6,090 nt of DNA from assembly GCA_029863035.1 (NCBI GenBank), contig JAOTWH010000140.1, positions 1 to 6,090 of the forward strand, in the 5' to 3' direction. Source of the DNA: Acidimicrobiia bacterium. GTDB taxonomy: Bacteria; Actinomycetota; Acidimicrobiia; UBA5794; JAOTWH01. Positions 1-6,090 of this stretch are shown one piece after another; position 1 is the first letter of the stretch; every line of letters starts with the position of its first letter. Under the pieces are notes generated by a model. It ran no database searches, was not told the DNA's origin, and was given only the letters and a program-made list of their open reading frames with translations. Both the position numbers and the translations under genes were made by a program.

Positions 1-219
1 GTCGGCCGTAGCGCCGGCGACAACCTCAAAGGTCACCGGAAGACGAGCCAACGTCACCGCAGCTGTGGTGTCTGAATTGAGCCGATCCGCCAGGTACCTG
101 GCGCCCACCACGAATCCGAGCAAAACCAGCACTCCCACCAAGATGGCGCCGAGGGCGATGAACGGTTGGGGAGGTTGGCGAGTGGGGCGAGGGTTCTCTT
201 CCCGCAGTTGGAGACTCAT
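1..219 (-). CDS. mltG: Probable endolytic murein transglycosylase MltG (YceG family), N-terminal 73 residues only
   Basis: Partial gene: the reading frame runs off the window at position 1 without a stop. The start is ATG at 219-217, which overlaps the ruvX stop as ATGA, suggesting translational coupling; there is only a weak GGA nine bases upstream. The visible protein has a short, charged, proline-rich cytoplasmic N-terminus (about residues 1-19), one hydrophobic segment (about residues 20-43, from FIALGAILVG to VVGARYL), then an extracytoplasmic stretch whose 'PVTFEVVAGATAD' resembles the 'V-x-[VI]-x-x-G-x-[ST]' opening of the LysM-like domain in MltG. MltG is an inner-membrane enzyme that cleaves nascent peptidoglycan strands and limits glycan length. 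The catalytic domain lies outside the window, so the call rests on topology, this short motif and the common ruvX-mltG gene order. Another single-pass membrane protein is possible. Confidence 0.72.
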   Translation of the reverse strand, partial: MSLQLREENPRPTRQPPQPFIALGAILVGVLVLLGFVVGARYLADRLNSDTTAAVTLARLPVTFEVVAGATAD

Positions 220-626
220 GAAGCAGTATCCAAATAGTCCTGCAGCAAGACAGCAGCGGCCACCTTGTCTCGCATGTCTCTCCGATCCTGGCGGCTCAAC
301 CCACCTTCCAACAGTGCCCGTTCAGCGACCACGCTACTGAACTGCTCGTTCTGGTAGTTCACACTCAAGCCGGTTATCTGAGCGACCTCGTCGCCGAACT
401 GGCGGGCAGCGCGAGCTGATGGGCCTTCGTCGCCCGACAGCGAAACCGGTAGCCCCACCACCACCTCCTCGATGTCCTCGGCCACAACGATGTCGGCCAA
501 TACCGCTGCCAAGTCGTCTTTGGTGAGGTCGATGACCGAGTGGGGTTGAGCGATCATCCGCAGTTGGTCCGACAGGGCGACACCGACGCGCCGTTCGCCG
601 TAGTCGAGGCCGAGTACCCGTCCTAT
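216..626 (-). CDS. ruvX: Putative pre-16S rRNA nuclease RuvX/YqgF, with apparent AUA start
   Basis: An RNase H-fold protein of the YqgF/RuvX family, implicated in maturing the 5' end of 16S rRNA and proposed to act as a Holliday-junction resolvase. From the AUA at 626-624 it is 136 residues, the usual family length (about 138 in E. coli). The N-terminal motif GLDYGERRVGVALSD (residues 6-20) carries the first catalytic Asp (D8). 'VVVGLP' (about 55-60) is the second strand motif. The C-terminal 'DKVAAAVLLQDYLD' (120-133) supplies the last acidic residue (D120). The motif normally read as DER(L/F)(T/S)(T/S) is here NEQFSS (93-98), so only the Glu is kept. The first ATG in frame (557-555) would remove residues 1-23, including D8, and no ATG, GTG or TTG lies upstream in frame for at least 270 bases. 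The AUA is therefore the best start candidate. It overlaps the alaS stop as ATAG and has GGAG five bases upstream. A start-codon mutation, a sequencing error or early decay are alternatives. Confidence 0.88.
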   Translation of the reverse strand: MGRVLGLDYGERRVGVALSDQLRMIAQPHSVIDLTKDDLAAVLADIVVAEDIEEVVVGLPVSLSGDEGPSARAARQFGDEVAQITGLSVNYQNEQFSSVVAERALLEGGLSRQDRRDMRDKVAAAVLLQDYLDTAS

Positions 627-3247
627 GTTCGCTCCAAGGCTGCCACCGCATCGCGTCGAGCCACATCGAGCGCCGCGTCCAGGTTCGACCCATTGGGGCC
701 GCCCGCTTGAGCCAGCTCGGGGTCCTTGCTGCCGCCGCCGCCCAGCTCCGCACCCGCCAGCGTGACGATTTCGCCGGCGGACAATCCCTTGGCAACAAGA
801 TCCGGTGAGACCACAGCCACCAGGCTGCCCTTGCCACCGAGGCTCGAACCGACGATGGCGACGCCTGTGCCAAGCCGTTCCCTGATCTGAAGCACCAAAG
901 ATCTGAGCCCGTCTGGCGTCAGTTCGACCACCGACGCCACCAGCAGCTTGGCATCGCCGTGGGCCTCGGCCTCCTCGAGCAACGAAGAGGCCGCCGCCGC
1001 GGAGTCGCGGTCCTCGAAGGCTGCGAGTCTCGCCTCTTGTTCCTTCGACCGTTGGGCCAGCGACCTGGCGGCATCACCCACACCGTCGAGCGGAGATCTA
1101 AGAGTCGACGCGATATCACGCAGCTGCCCCCTCCACTCGAGGGCCTTCTCGTAGGCGTCAGAACCGCTGAGCGCCTCGACCCGACGGATGTTGGATCCGA
1201 TCGATCCCTCGCTCACCACCAGGACCGGACCGATCTGGCCAGCACTGCGAACGTGTGTCCCGCCACAGAACTCCCGGGAGAAGTCGCCGACCTCGACCAC
1301 CCGGACCCGCTCGCCGTACTTGTCGCCAAAGAAGGCCAATGCGCCAAGCTTCTCCGCCTCCTCCTTGGTGGTCTCAAACGCGTGCACGGTGGCGTTGTCG
1401 ACGATGCGTTGATTGGCCACCCGTTCCACCTCCAGGAGGTCTTCGTCGTTGACAGCCGAGTGATGGCTGAAGTCGAAGCGGAAGCGACCCGATTCGACCA
1501 ACGAACCTGCCTGCTGAACATGGTGGCCCAGAACCTCGCGCAGGGCCCAGTGGAGCACGTGGGTACCAGTGTGGCTCTTGGAGATGCGCTCTCTCCTCGC
1601 CGTGTCGACGTTGGCCGTTGCGTCTTGCCCTACTCCCACCCAGCCTGATATCACCTTGGCGCGGTGCCCCTCAACACCCGCAAGCGGGAACTGAGTATCG
1701 GTCACCGTCAGTGTCCCCGTCTCGGTCGAGATCGTCCCGATGTCGCCCACCTGGCCTCCAGATTCCGCATAGAAGGGCGTTCGATCCATGAACACCTCTA
1801 CAACTTGGCCTTCTTCCACCCGCTCGGCAAGCGAACCGTTCATAACCAGGCTCAGGATGCGCCCCGTTGCCTGGTCCAGGTCGTACCCAAGGAATTCAGA
1901 CGGTTCAACGTCGCCAAGCAGGCTCCGGTACTCCCCCGCTTGATCAGAAGCGTCCCCGCCCTTCCAGGCGGCTCGGGCGCGTTGTTGTTGCTCCGTCATA
2001 AGAGCACCGAAGCGGTCGAGGTCCACCACCTTGCCGCGTTCGGTCACCAGCTCGGTGGTCAGCTCGATCGGAAAGCCATACGTGTCATGGAGTTGAAATG
2101 CCGTATCGCCAGACAGCGGGGCATCGTCTTTCAGTTGCTTCAGCTCGTCTTCCAACAGTGAGGTACCAGTGCTCAACGTGCGGCGGAACGCCCATTCTTC
2201 TCGTTCCGCGGTCTCAGATACGAAGTCGGCCTGGGCCGCGAGGTTCGGGTATGCGGCGCGCATCACCTCGATCGTGCCCGCCACCAACGACGGTGTCACC
2301 ACCTCCTCCGCCCCCAACGACCAAGCATGGCGCACGGCGCGGCGCAGAATGCGCCGCAGCACATAACCACGGCCTTGGTTGGAAGGCACCACGCCATCAC
2401 CGATGAGGAAGGCCATGGCTCTGGCGTGGTCTGCCAGGATCCGCAGCGAAACGTCAGCCTGATGACTCGACCCCAGCACCACCCCGGTGGCTCGCTCGCC
2501 TGCCGCGATGATCGGCCTCACTACGTCTGTCTCGAACGCAGATGGAACGTCCTGCAGCACCATCGCCAAACGCTCCAGTCCTGCCCCGGTGTCGATGTTG
2601 CGGGCCGGTAGGTCGCCCACTACGTGATAGGGCTCGTCCTGGATGTTCTGCATGAAAACCAGATTCCAGATCTCGACGAATCGATCCGGACTCCCCCCGA
2701 TGGGTCCCCCGCCCTCGCCTTTGTCCGCACCCAGGTCGACGAAGATCTCCGAAGAGGGACCGCATGGCCCGGCCACACCCATCTGCCAGAAGTTGTCCTG
2801 GCCGCCTCGCTGGACTCGATCAGCAGGAACACCGACTTGGTCGATCCATATCTGTTCCGCCTCGTCGTCTGTGTCGTGGACCGTGTACCACAACCGATCC
2901 GGCTCGAGGTTGAGTCGCTCGGTAACGAACTCGTAAGCCAGAGGGATGGCGCGCTCTTTGAAGTAATCGCCAAAGCTGAAGTTGCCCAGCATCTCGAAGA
3001 ACGTGAAGTGGTAGGTGGTGGTGCCCACCACATCGATGTCTTCGGTGCGGAAGCATTTCTGTACCGACGCTGCTCGCAGGTAGGGCGGCACCTCGTCACC
3101 CAGCAGGTACGGCTTGAACTGCACCATGCCTGCGTTGGTGAGCAGCAGCGTCGGGTCGACCGGTATCAACGAAGAGCTAGGCACCACGGTGTGGTCCCGC
3201 TGTTCGAAGAAGCCGAGGAACTCTCGCCTTATGGAATCTGAATCCAT
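623..3247 (-). CDS. alaS: Alanyl-tRNA synthetase
   Basis: Cytoplasmic class II synthetase that charges tRNA-Ala with alanine using ATP and hydrolyses misacylated Ser/Gly-tRNA-Ala. It is complete at 874 residues (E. coli AlaRS is 876). The catalytic core occupies about residues 1-240: 'NAGMVQFKPYLLG' (38-50), 'QKCFRTEDID' (63-72), 'FFEMLGNFSFGDYFK' (83-97), 'GPCGPSSEIF' (160-169) and 'NIDTGAGLERLA' (217-228). The tRNA-recognition helical region follows. The editing domain has 'PFYAESGGQVGD' (491-502), the HxxxH pair H559/H563 and 'CGGTH' (C661/H665), the four expected metal ligands. A coiled-coil-like stretch (about 700-765) and the C-Ala domain with its glycine-rich 'GGGGSKDPELAQAGG' (836-850) complete the protein. 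The start is fixed: an in-frame TAA (the stop of the preceding small gene) lies four codons upstream and the next Met is residue 41. No Shine-Dalgarno sequence precedes the ATG; the spacer is pyrimidine-rich (CCTCCGTCGCCC). Tyr79 replaces the Arg usual in the RHxTFF segment. Confidence 0.98.
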   Translation of the reverse strand: MDSDSIRREFLGFFEQRDHTVVPSSSLIPVDPTLLLTNAGMVQFKPYLLGDEVPPYLRAASVQKCFRTEDIDVVGTTTYHFTFFEMLGNFSFGDYFKERAIPLAYEFVTERLNLEPDRLWYTVHDTDDEAEQIWIDQVGVPADRVQRGGQDNFWQMGVAGPCGPSSEIFVDLGADKGEGGGPIGGSPDRFVEIWNLVFMQNIQDEPYHVVGDLPARNIDTGAGLERLAMVLQDVPSAFETDVVRPIIAAGERATGVVLGSSHQADVSLRILADHARAMAFLIGDGVVPSNQGRGYVLRRILRRAVRHAWSLGAEEVVTPSLVAGTIEVMRAAYPNLAAQADFVSETAEREEWAFRRTLSTGTSLLEDELKQLKDDAPLSGDTAFQLHDTYGFPIELTTELVTERGKVVDLDRFGALMTEQQQRARAAWKGGDASDQAGEYRSLLGDVEPSEFLGYDLDQATGRILSLVMNGSLAERVEEGQVVEVFMDRTPFYAESGGQVGDIGTISTETGTLTVTDTQFPLAGVEGHRAKVISGWVGVGQDATANVDTARRERISKSHTGTHVLHWALREVLGHHVQQAGSLVESGRFRFDFSHHSAVNDEDLLEVERVANQRIVDNATVHAFETTKEEAEKLGALAFFGDKYGERVRVVEVGDFSREFCGGTHVRSAGQIGPVLVVSEGSIGSNIRRVEALSGSDAYEKALEWRGQLRDIASTLRSPLDGVGDAARSLAQRSKEQEARLAAFEDRDSAAAASSLLEEAEAHGDAKLLVASVVELTPDGLRSLVLQIRERLGTGVAIVGSSLGGKGSLVAVVSPDLVAKGLSAGEIVTLAGAELGGGGSKDPELAQAGGPNGSNLDAALDVARRDAVAALERT
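632..635 (-). promoter_or_regulatory. Ribosome-binding site for ruvX (GGAG)
   Basis: Reading the minus strand, GGAG is followed by CGAAC and then ATA, giving a 5-base spacer, within the normal Shine-Dalgarno range. It lies inside the last codons of alaS. Its placement supports initiation at the AUA at 626-624 rather than at the ATG at 557, and fits reinitiation by ribosomes finishing alaS. Confidence 0.5.
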
Positions 3248-3259
3248 GGGCGACGGAGG

Positions 3260-3463
3260 TTAGTGGGGGGTCCTTTGCCGGTTCGCGGGCTGTAGAGCCC
3301 GGGCGGCTGCCGAAAAGACGTCCGATGTCACCAGCGCCCCGGCGCGCCGGAGTCCGGCTGGGCTGAGCCGTTCCCTCATCAAGACGGCCTTCGAGATAAC
3401 CCACGCCCCGCCTCCGATGGCGGTAGCCAGTCCCAGTACGAACCATCTGATCCTCAACAACAT
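3260..3463 (-). CDS. Small single-pass membrane protein, resembling the actinobacterial pre-alaS protein (DUF6167-like)
   Basis: A 67-residue protein starting at ATG 3463-3461, nine bases after the rarA stop, and ending in TAA at 3262-3260, twelve bases before alaS. AGGG seven bases before the ATG could serve as a modest ribosome-binding site. Residues 1-6 (MLLRIR) are basic and are followed by a hydrophobic, glycine-rich segment (about 7-28, 'WFVLGLATAIGGGAWVISK'), then 'RERLSPAGLRR' and a short soluble tail. From memory, a small protein with an N-terminal '(R)xxWFxxGxAxG' helix and a following '(L/F)(T/S)P' motif precedes alaS in Streptomyces and other actinobacteria (DUF6167). Position and pattern match, but I cannot run a profile search. 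Its function is unknown. It shares the alaS reading frame, so only the TAA prevents a fused product. Confidence 0.68.
   Translation of the reverse strand: MLLRIRWFVLGLATAIGGGAWVISKAVLMRERLSPAGLRRAGALVTSDVFSAAARALQPANRQRTPH
3286..3301 (-). repeat. Short perfect inverted repeat (6-bp stem, 4-base loop) upstream of alaS
   Basis: CGGGCT and AGCCCG flank a four-base loop, ending 38 bases before the alaS start and inside the 3' end of the small membrane-protein gene. In the transcript it could form a GC-rich hairpin. No T-rich tract follows on the minus strand, so it is not an intrinsic terminator. In GC-rich coding DNA such a repeat can arise by chance; a role in alaS translation is only a possibility. 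Confidence 0.25.
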
Positions 3464-3472
3464 GGGCCGACC

Positions 3473-4804
3473 CTACCTGGTGCCGCGGCGGGGAGGTTTG
3501 CCGAGTCGCCTATCGGCCGCCTCGACCTTTTCGGCGGTTTCGACCTCGTATCCCCTTCGAACCGGGCGATAGAGGATGTCCTTTGCTGCCTCGTCAGGGA
3601 GGTACTGCTGTGCCACGACCCCCTCCGGATCGTCATGGGGGTAGGCGTACCCCACCCCGTCGCCCATGGCCTGCTGCCCACTGTGGGGAGCGGAACGAAG
3701 GTGAGGGGGAACCTGCGCCGAACTGGTCTCGGCCACCGCCTGGCGAGCCGAGCCGATGGACGCCTTCACCGAGTCCGATTTGGGGGCAGCAGCCAGGTAG
3801 ATGGCGGCCTGGGTGAGTGCGAAGCTGGCCTCCGGAAGACCGACATAGGCCAAAGCTCGGGCTGCGTCGACCGCCACACCGAGCGCTGCGGGGTCGGCTA
3901 GTCCAATGTCCTCCGAAGCCAGGACGATCATTCGTCTCACAATGAACTCCGGGTCCTCCCCCGCCTCCAGCATCGTGTGCAGCCAATAGAGAGCACCATC
4001 GACGTCGCTTCCACGCACGCTCTTGATGAACGCCGATATGACGTCGTAGTGCTGGTCTCCCTTCTTGTCGTAGCGGATGATCCTTCGTTGCAGCGCTTCT
4101 TCGATGTGCGCAGGCTCTATCGCATCGCCGCTCGCCAGGGCGGCGGCCACTTCAAGCGCGTTGTACGCCAGACGAACATCGCCACCCACTCTTTCGGCCA
4201 AGGCGGACTTCGCCTCGCCGTCCATCACCACTCTCCCGTCGAACCCTTGGGGTGACGAGAGGGCACGATCGATGAGTTGGCTGATGCTGTCGGGTTGCAG
4301 CGGCTCGAGCCGAAACAGCGTGCAACGGCTGAGCAGCGGGGAGTTGACCTCGAAGAACGGGTTCTCGGTGGTGGCACCAACCAGAACAACGATGCCGTCT
4401 TCCACCCCAGGAAGTAGTGCATCCTGCTGCGCTTTGGTGAACCGGTGGATCTCATCGAGGAACAGCACCGTCCTCACCCCGCTCTCCCCCAACCGTCCGG
4501 CGGCGGCCGTCAACACCTCTCGCACGTCTTTCACACCTGCGGATGTTGCCGAAAGTGCGACGAACTTGGCCTCCGTCTCTTTCGCCACCAGCCGGGCCAG
4601 GGTCGTCTTGCCCGATCCCGGCGGTCCCCACATGATCATCGACAGCGGCCGATCCGATTCAGCAAGCGAGCGAAACGCGGCCCCGGGACCGAGCAGATGT
4701 TCTTGTCCTACCACCTCGTCGAGTCCCGCCGGCCGCATGCGAGCAGCTAGTGGCGCTGCCGAGGCTCGTCGGTCCGCTCGCTCATCGGACCACAGGTCGT
4801 CCAC
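3473..4804 (-). CDS. rarA: Replication-associated recombination protein A (RarA/MgsA), AAA+ ATPase
   Basis: Clamp-loader-like AAA+ ATPase of the RarA/Mgs1/WRNIP1 family, which acts at stalled replication forks and associates with SSB and DNA. It is complete at 443 residues (E. coli RarA 447). An N-terminal 'LAARMRPAGLDEVVGQEHLLG' region (19-39) precedes Walker A GPPGSGKTT (60-68), Walker B VLFLDEIHRF (113-122), sensor 1 GATTENPFFEVNSPLLSRC (143-161) with the likely arginine finger R160, and the family-typical C-terminal half. That half contains 'RRMIVLASEDIGLADP', the tetramerisation-region signature 'YAYPHDDPEGVVAQQYLP', and 'GYEVETAEK' near the end. The start is GTG at 4804-4802, sharing its G with the aspS stop (TAGTG), with AGAGGG just upstream. 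It is probably cotranscribed with aspS and the downstream genes. No key residue is missing. Confidence 0.96.
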   Translation of the reverse strand: MDDLWSDERADRRASAAPLAARMRPAGLDEVVGQEHLLGPGAAFRSLAESDRPLSMIMWGPPGSGKTTLARLVAKETEAKFVALSATSAGVKDVREVLTAAAGRLGESGVRTVLFLDEIHRFTKAQQDALLPGVEDGIVVLVGATTENPFFEVNSPLLSRCTLFRLEPLQPDSISQLIDRALSSPQGFDGRVVMDGEAKSALAERVGGDVRLAYNALEVAAALASGDAIEPAHIEEALQRRIIRYDKKGDQHYDVISAFIKSVRGSDVDGALYWLHTMLEAGEDPEFIVRRMIVLASEDIGLADPAALGVAVDAARALAYVGLPEASFALTQAAIYLAAAPKSDSVKASIGSARQAVAETSSAQVPPHLRSAPHSGQQAMGDGVGYAYPHDDPEGVVAQQYLPDEAAKDILYRPVRRGYEVETAEKVEAADRRLGKPPRRGTR

Positions 4805-6090
4805 TAGCCCTCTTCGTTCAGAGCGGCACGAACCTCGGGCCTGAGGTCGATGCCCAGCTCGGCCAGTTGCTCATCATCTACCGGCGTCGGCGAGCCGGTC
4901 ATGGGGTCCACGCCGCTTTGGGTCTTGGGGAACGGCATGACCTCACGAATGTTCTCCTCACCCTGCAGGATGGCCACCAATCGGTCCATCCCAACCGCGA
5001 ATCCGGCATGGGGAGGCGTTCCATAGCGCAGCGCTCTCACGAACCAACCGAAACGCGCCTCGGCCTCGTCGCCTGAGATGCCGAGAACTTCGAACACTTT
5101 GGCTTGAGTATCGGCGTCGTGAATACGGACGCTGCCGGAACCCAGCTCCGAGCCGTTCACCACCAGGTCGTAGGACTTCGATATGGCATTGGCGGGGTCC
5201 GATGCCATCTGCTCCACGTCAACCGGAGCGGTAAAGGGGTGGTGGGCCGGCACCAGTGACCCGTCCGCCGTCGTCTCGAAGACCGGGAAGTCGATTATCC
5301 AGAGGAAGTTCAGCTCGTCATGACCGTCCGGCTGGCCGTACTGAAGTCGAAGTTCCCCCAGCACGTTGGCAACCACCGCCGGGGCGTCTGCGACGATCAG
5401 CAGCAGCTCTCCGGTGCTGGCCGACAGGGAGCCCGTGATATCGCTCAGCTCGGTGTCGCTTAAGAACTTGGCGACTGGTGAGCGGAGCGTTCCGTCGTCT
5501 TCCACCACCATCCATACCAGGCCCTTGGCTCCCAGCTCCTGCGCTTGGGCGACCACTTGGTCAAGCGCACTTCGACTCAGCTCCCCCTGGTTGCCGGCGT
5601 TGATGCCTTTGATAACCCCTCCGTCTGCCAGCACACCAGAGAACGCGTTGAACTCGGTGGCTCCGAACACCACAGACAGATCGACCAGCTCCATACCGAA
5701 TCGAAGGTCGGGCTTGTCCGTCCCGAATCTCGCCATGGCTTCGGCGTAGGTCATCTTGGGTAGCGGCAGGGCGGGCGCCACACCGCGCACCGCCTCGACC
5801 GCTTTTGCCACCGCGGTCTCTATGGCGTGGTGGACGTCGTCTTGGCCCCAGAAGGCCCCCTCGACATCGAGCTGGGTGAACTCGATCTGGCGGTCGGCCC
5901 TGGTGTCCTCGTCGCGATAGCAGCGGGCGATCTGGTAGTAGCGGTCGACGCCGGCAACCATCAGCAGCTGCTTGAAGAGCTGAGGAGACTGCGGCAGCGC
6001 ATAGAAACTGCCTTTGCGCAGGCGGCTCGGCACCAACAGGTCGCGGGCACCTTCTGGCGTGGATCGGATGAGCGTCGGGGTCTCCACCTC
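4804..6090 (-). CDS. aspS: Aspartyl-tRNA synthetase, C-terminal 428 residues (5' end outside window)
   Basis: Bacterial-type class IIb synthetase that attaches aspartate to tRNA-Asp in the cytoplasm. The frame is open to the window edge, beginning ...E-V-E-T-P-T-L. The first GTG is an internal Val, not a start. About 160 N-terminal residues, including the OB-fold anticodon-binding domain, are missing compared with the roughly 590-residue family. Visible numbering: 'PEGARDLLVPSR' (12-23), 'ALPQSPQLFKQLL' (31-43), motif 2 'RDEDTRADRQIEFTQLD' (59-75), the bacterial GAD-type insertion in the middle, 'HHPFTAP' (283-289), 'GSGSVRIH' (317-324), 'GTPPHAG' (357-363), and motif 3 'GMDRL' (367-371) followed by 'PFPK' (386-389). 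The stop is TAG at 4806-4804, overlapping the rarA start by one base. Whether it also charges tRNA-Asn cannot be judged, because the anticodon-binding domain is not visible. Confidence 0.97.
   Translation of the reverse strand, partial: EVETPTLIRSTPEGARDLLVPSRLRKGSFYALPQSPQLFKQLLMVAGVDRYYQIARCYRDEDTRADRQIEFTQLDVEGAFWGQDDVHHAIETAVAKAVEAVRGVAPALPLPKMTYAEAMARFGTDKPDLRFGMELVDLSVVFGATEFNAFSGVLADGGVIKGINAGNQGELSRSALDQVVAQAQELGAKGLVWMVVEDDGTLRSPVAKFLSDTELSDITGSLSASTGELLLIVADAPAVVANVLGELRLQYGQPDGHDELNFLWIIDFPVFETTADGSLVPAHHPFTAPVDVEQMASDPANAISKSYDLVVNGSELGSGSVRIHDADTQAKVFEVLGISGDEAEARFGWFVRALRYGTPPHAGFAVGMDRLVAILQGEENIREVMPFPKTQSGVDPMTGSPTPVDDEQLAELGIDLRPEVRAALNEEG
4808..4813 (-). promoter_or_regulatory. 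Ribosome-binding site for rarA (AGAGGG)
   Basis: AGAGGG lies in the last codons of aspS, three bases before the GTG at 4804 (four from its GAGG core). The spacing is short but workable and supports this GTG as the rarA start, coupled to termination of aspS. Confidence 0.45.

Noticed and set aside
216..557. RuvX starting at the ATG at 557
   Set aside because: This start would remove the first beta strand and catalytic D8, although the upstream codons in the same frame clearly encode them.
334..873. 179-codon minus-strand frame spanning the alaS/ruvX junction
   Set aside because: It is out of frame with both genes and rich in Arg, Trp and Pro. The alternative frames encode recognisable AlaRS and RuvX, so this is a shadow. 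It also does not supply a start for ruvX, being in a different frame.
959..1648. 229-codon plus-strand open frame opposite alaS
   Set aside because: It lies entirely antisense to the conserved editing and C-terminal regions of AlaRS, with no domain or ribosome-binding site of note.
2624..3241. 205-codon plus-strand open frame opposite the AlaRS catalytic core
   Set aside because: It mirrors highly conserved synthetase codons; its length is explained by high GC and low stop frequency on the reverse strand.
3260..3300. Possible rho-independent terminator between the small gene and alaS
   Set aside because: The hairpin is short and no T-run follows on the minus strand.
3177..3446. 89-codon minus-strand frame overlapping the small membrane-protein gene and the alaS start
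   Set aside because: It overlaps alaS by about 70 bases in another frame and lacks a hydrophobic segment or any motif. The 3260-3463 frame fits the operon spacing and the expected membrane protein better.
4077..4844. 255-codon plus-strand open frame opposite rarA and the end of aspS
   Set aside because: It is antisense to a clear RarA, has a serine/arginine/proline-rich composition typical of the reverse frame of GC-rich coding DNA, and contains no recognisable motif.

Overview
The window is a compact, single-direction stretch of bacterial housekeeping genes. Every gene I can support lies on the minus strand, so transcription runs from the 6090 end toward position 1. In that order the genes are: the 3' two thirds of aspS (aspartyl-tRNA synthetase), rarA (AAA+ replication/recombination ATPase), a 67-residue membrane protein resembling the small protein often found before actinobacterial alaS, a complete alaS (alanyl-tRNA synthetase), ruvX/yqgF (RNase H-fold pre-16S rRNA nuclease), and the 5' end of a probable mltG (membrane endolytic transglycosylase). 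The DNA is GC-rich, roughly 60% by eye. The order alaS - ruvX - mltG, with a small membrane protein before alaS, is typical of Actinomycetota. The AlaRS motif 'QKCFRTEDID' also resembles actinobacterial enzymes. I infer an actinobacterium, possibly of the Acidimicrobiia, but the class is a guess from style, not a proven placement.

Layout: aspS 6090-4804 (cut by the window edge); rarA 4804-3473, sharing one base with aspS (TAGTG); small membrane protein 3463-3260, 9 bases after rarA; alaS 3247-623, 12 bases after the small gene and in the same reading frame; ruvX about 626-216, overlapping alaS by 4 bases; mltG 219-1, overlapping ruvX by 4 bases (ATGA) and running out of the window. No intergenic gap exceeds 12 bases. 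There is no room for RNA genes, and I see no mobile element, CRISPR array or rho-independent terminator. The set looks like one transcription unit joining tRNA charging, replication-fork maintenance, rRNA maturation and cell-wall synthesis.

I did not find a new defence system or other novel multi-gene system. The region most worth a second look is ruvX. Its frame has no ATG, GTG or TTG upstream of the N-terminal catalytic motif. The only well-placed candidate start is an AUA codon overlapping the alaS stop, with a GGAG ribosome-binding site 5 bases before it. The same protein has NEQ where the family's DER motif is expected. Smaller oddities are Tyr where AlaRS normally has Arg in the RHxTFF segment, and an alaS start with no Shine-Dalgarno sequence, placed in frame behind the small gene's TAA stop.
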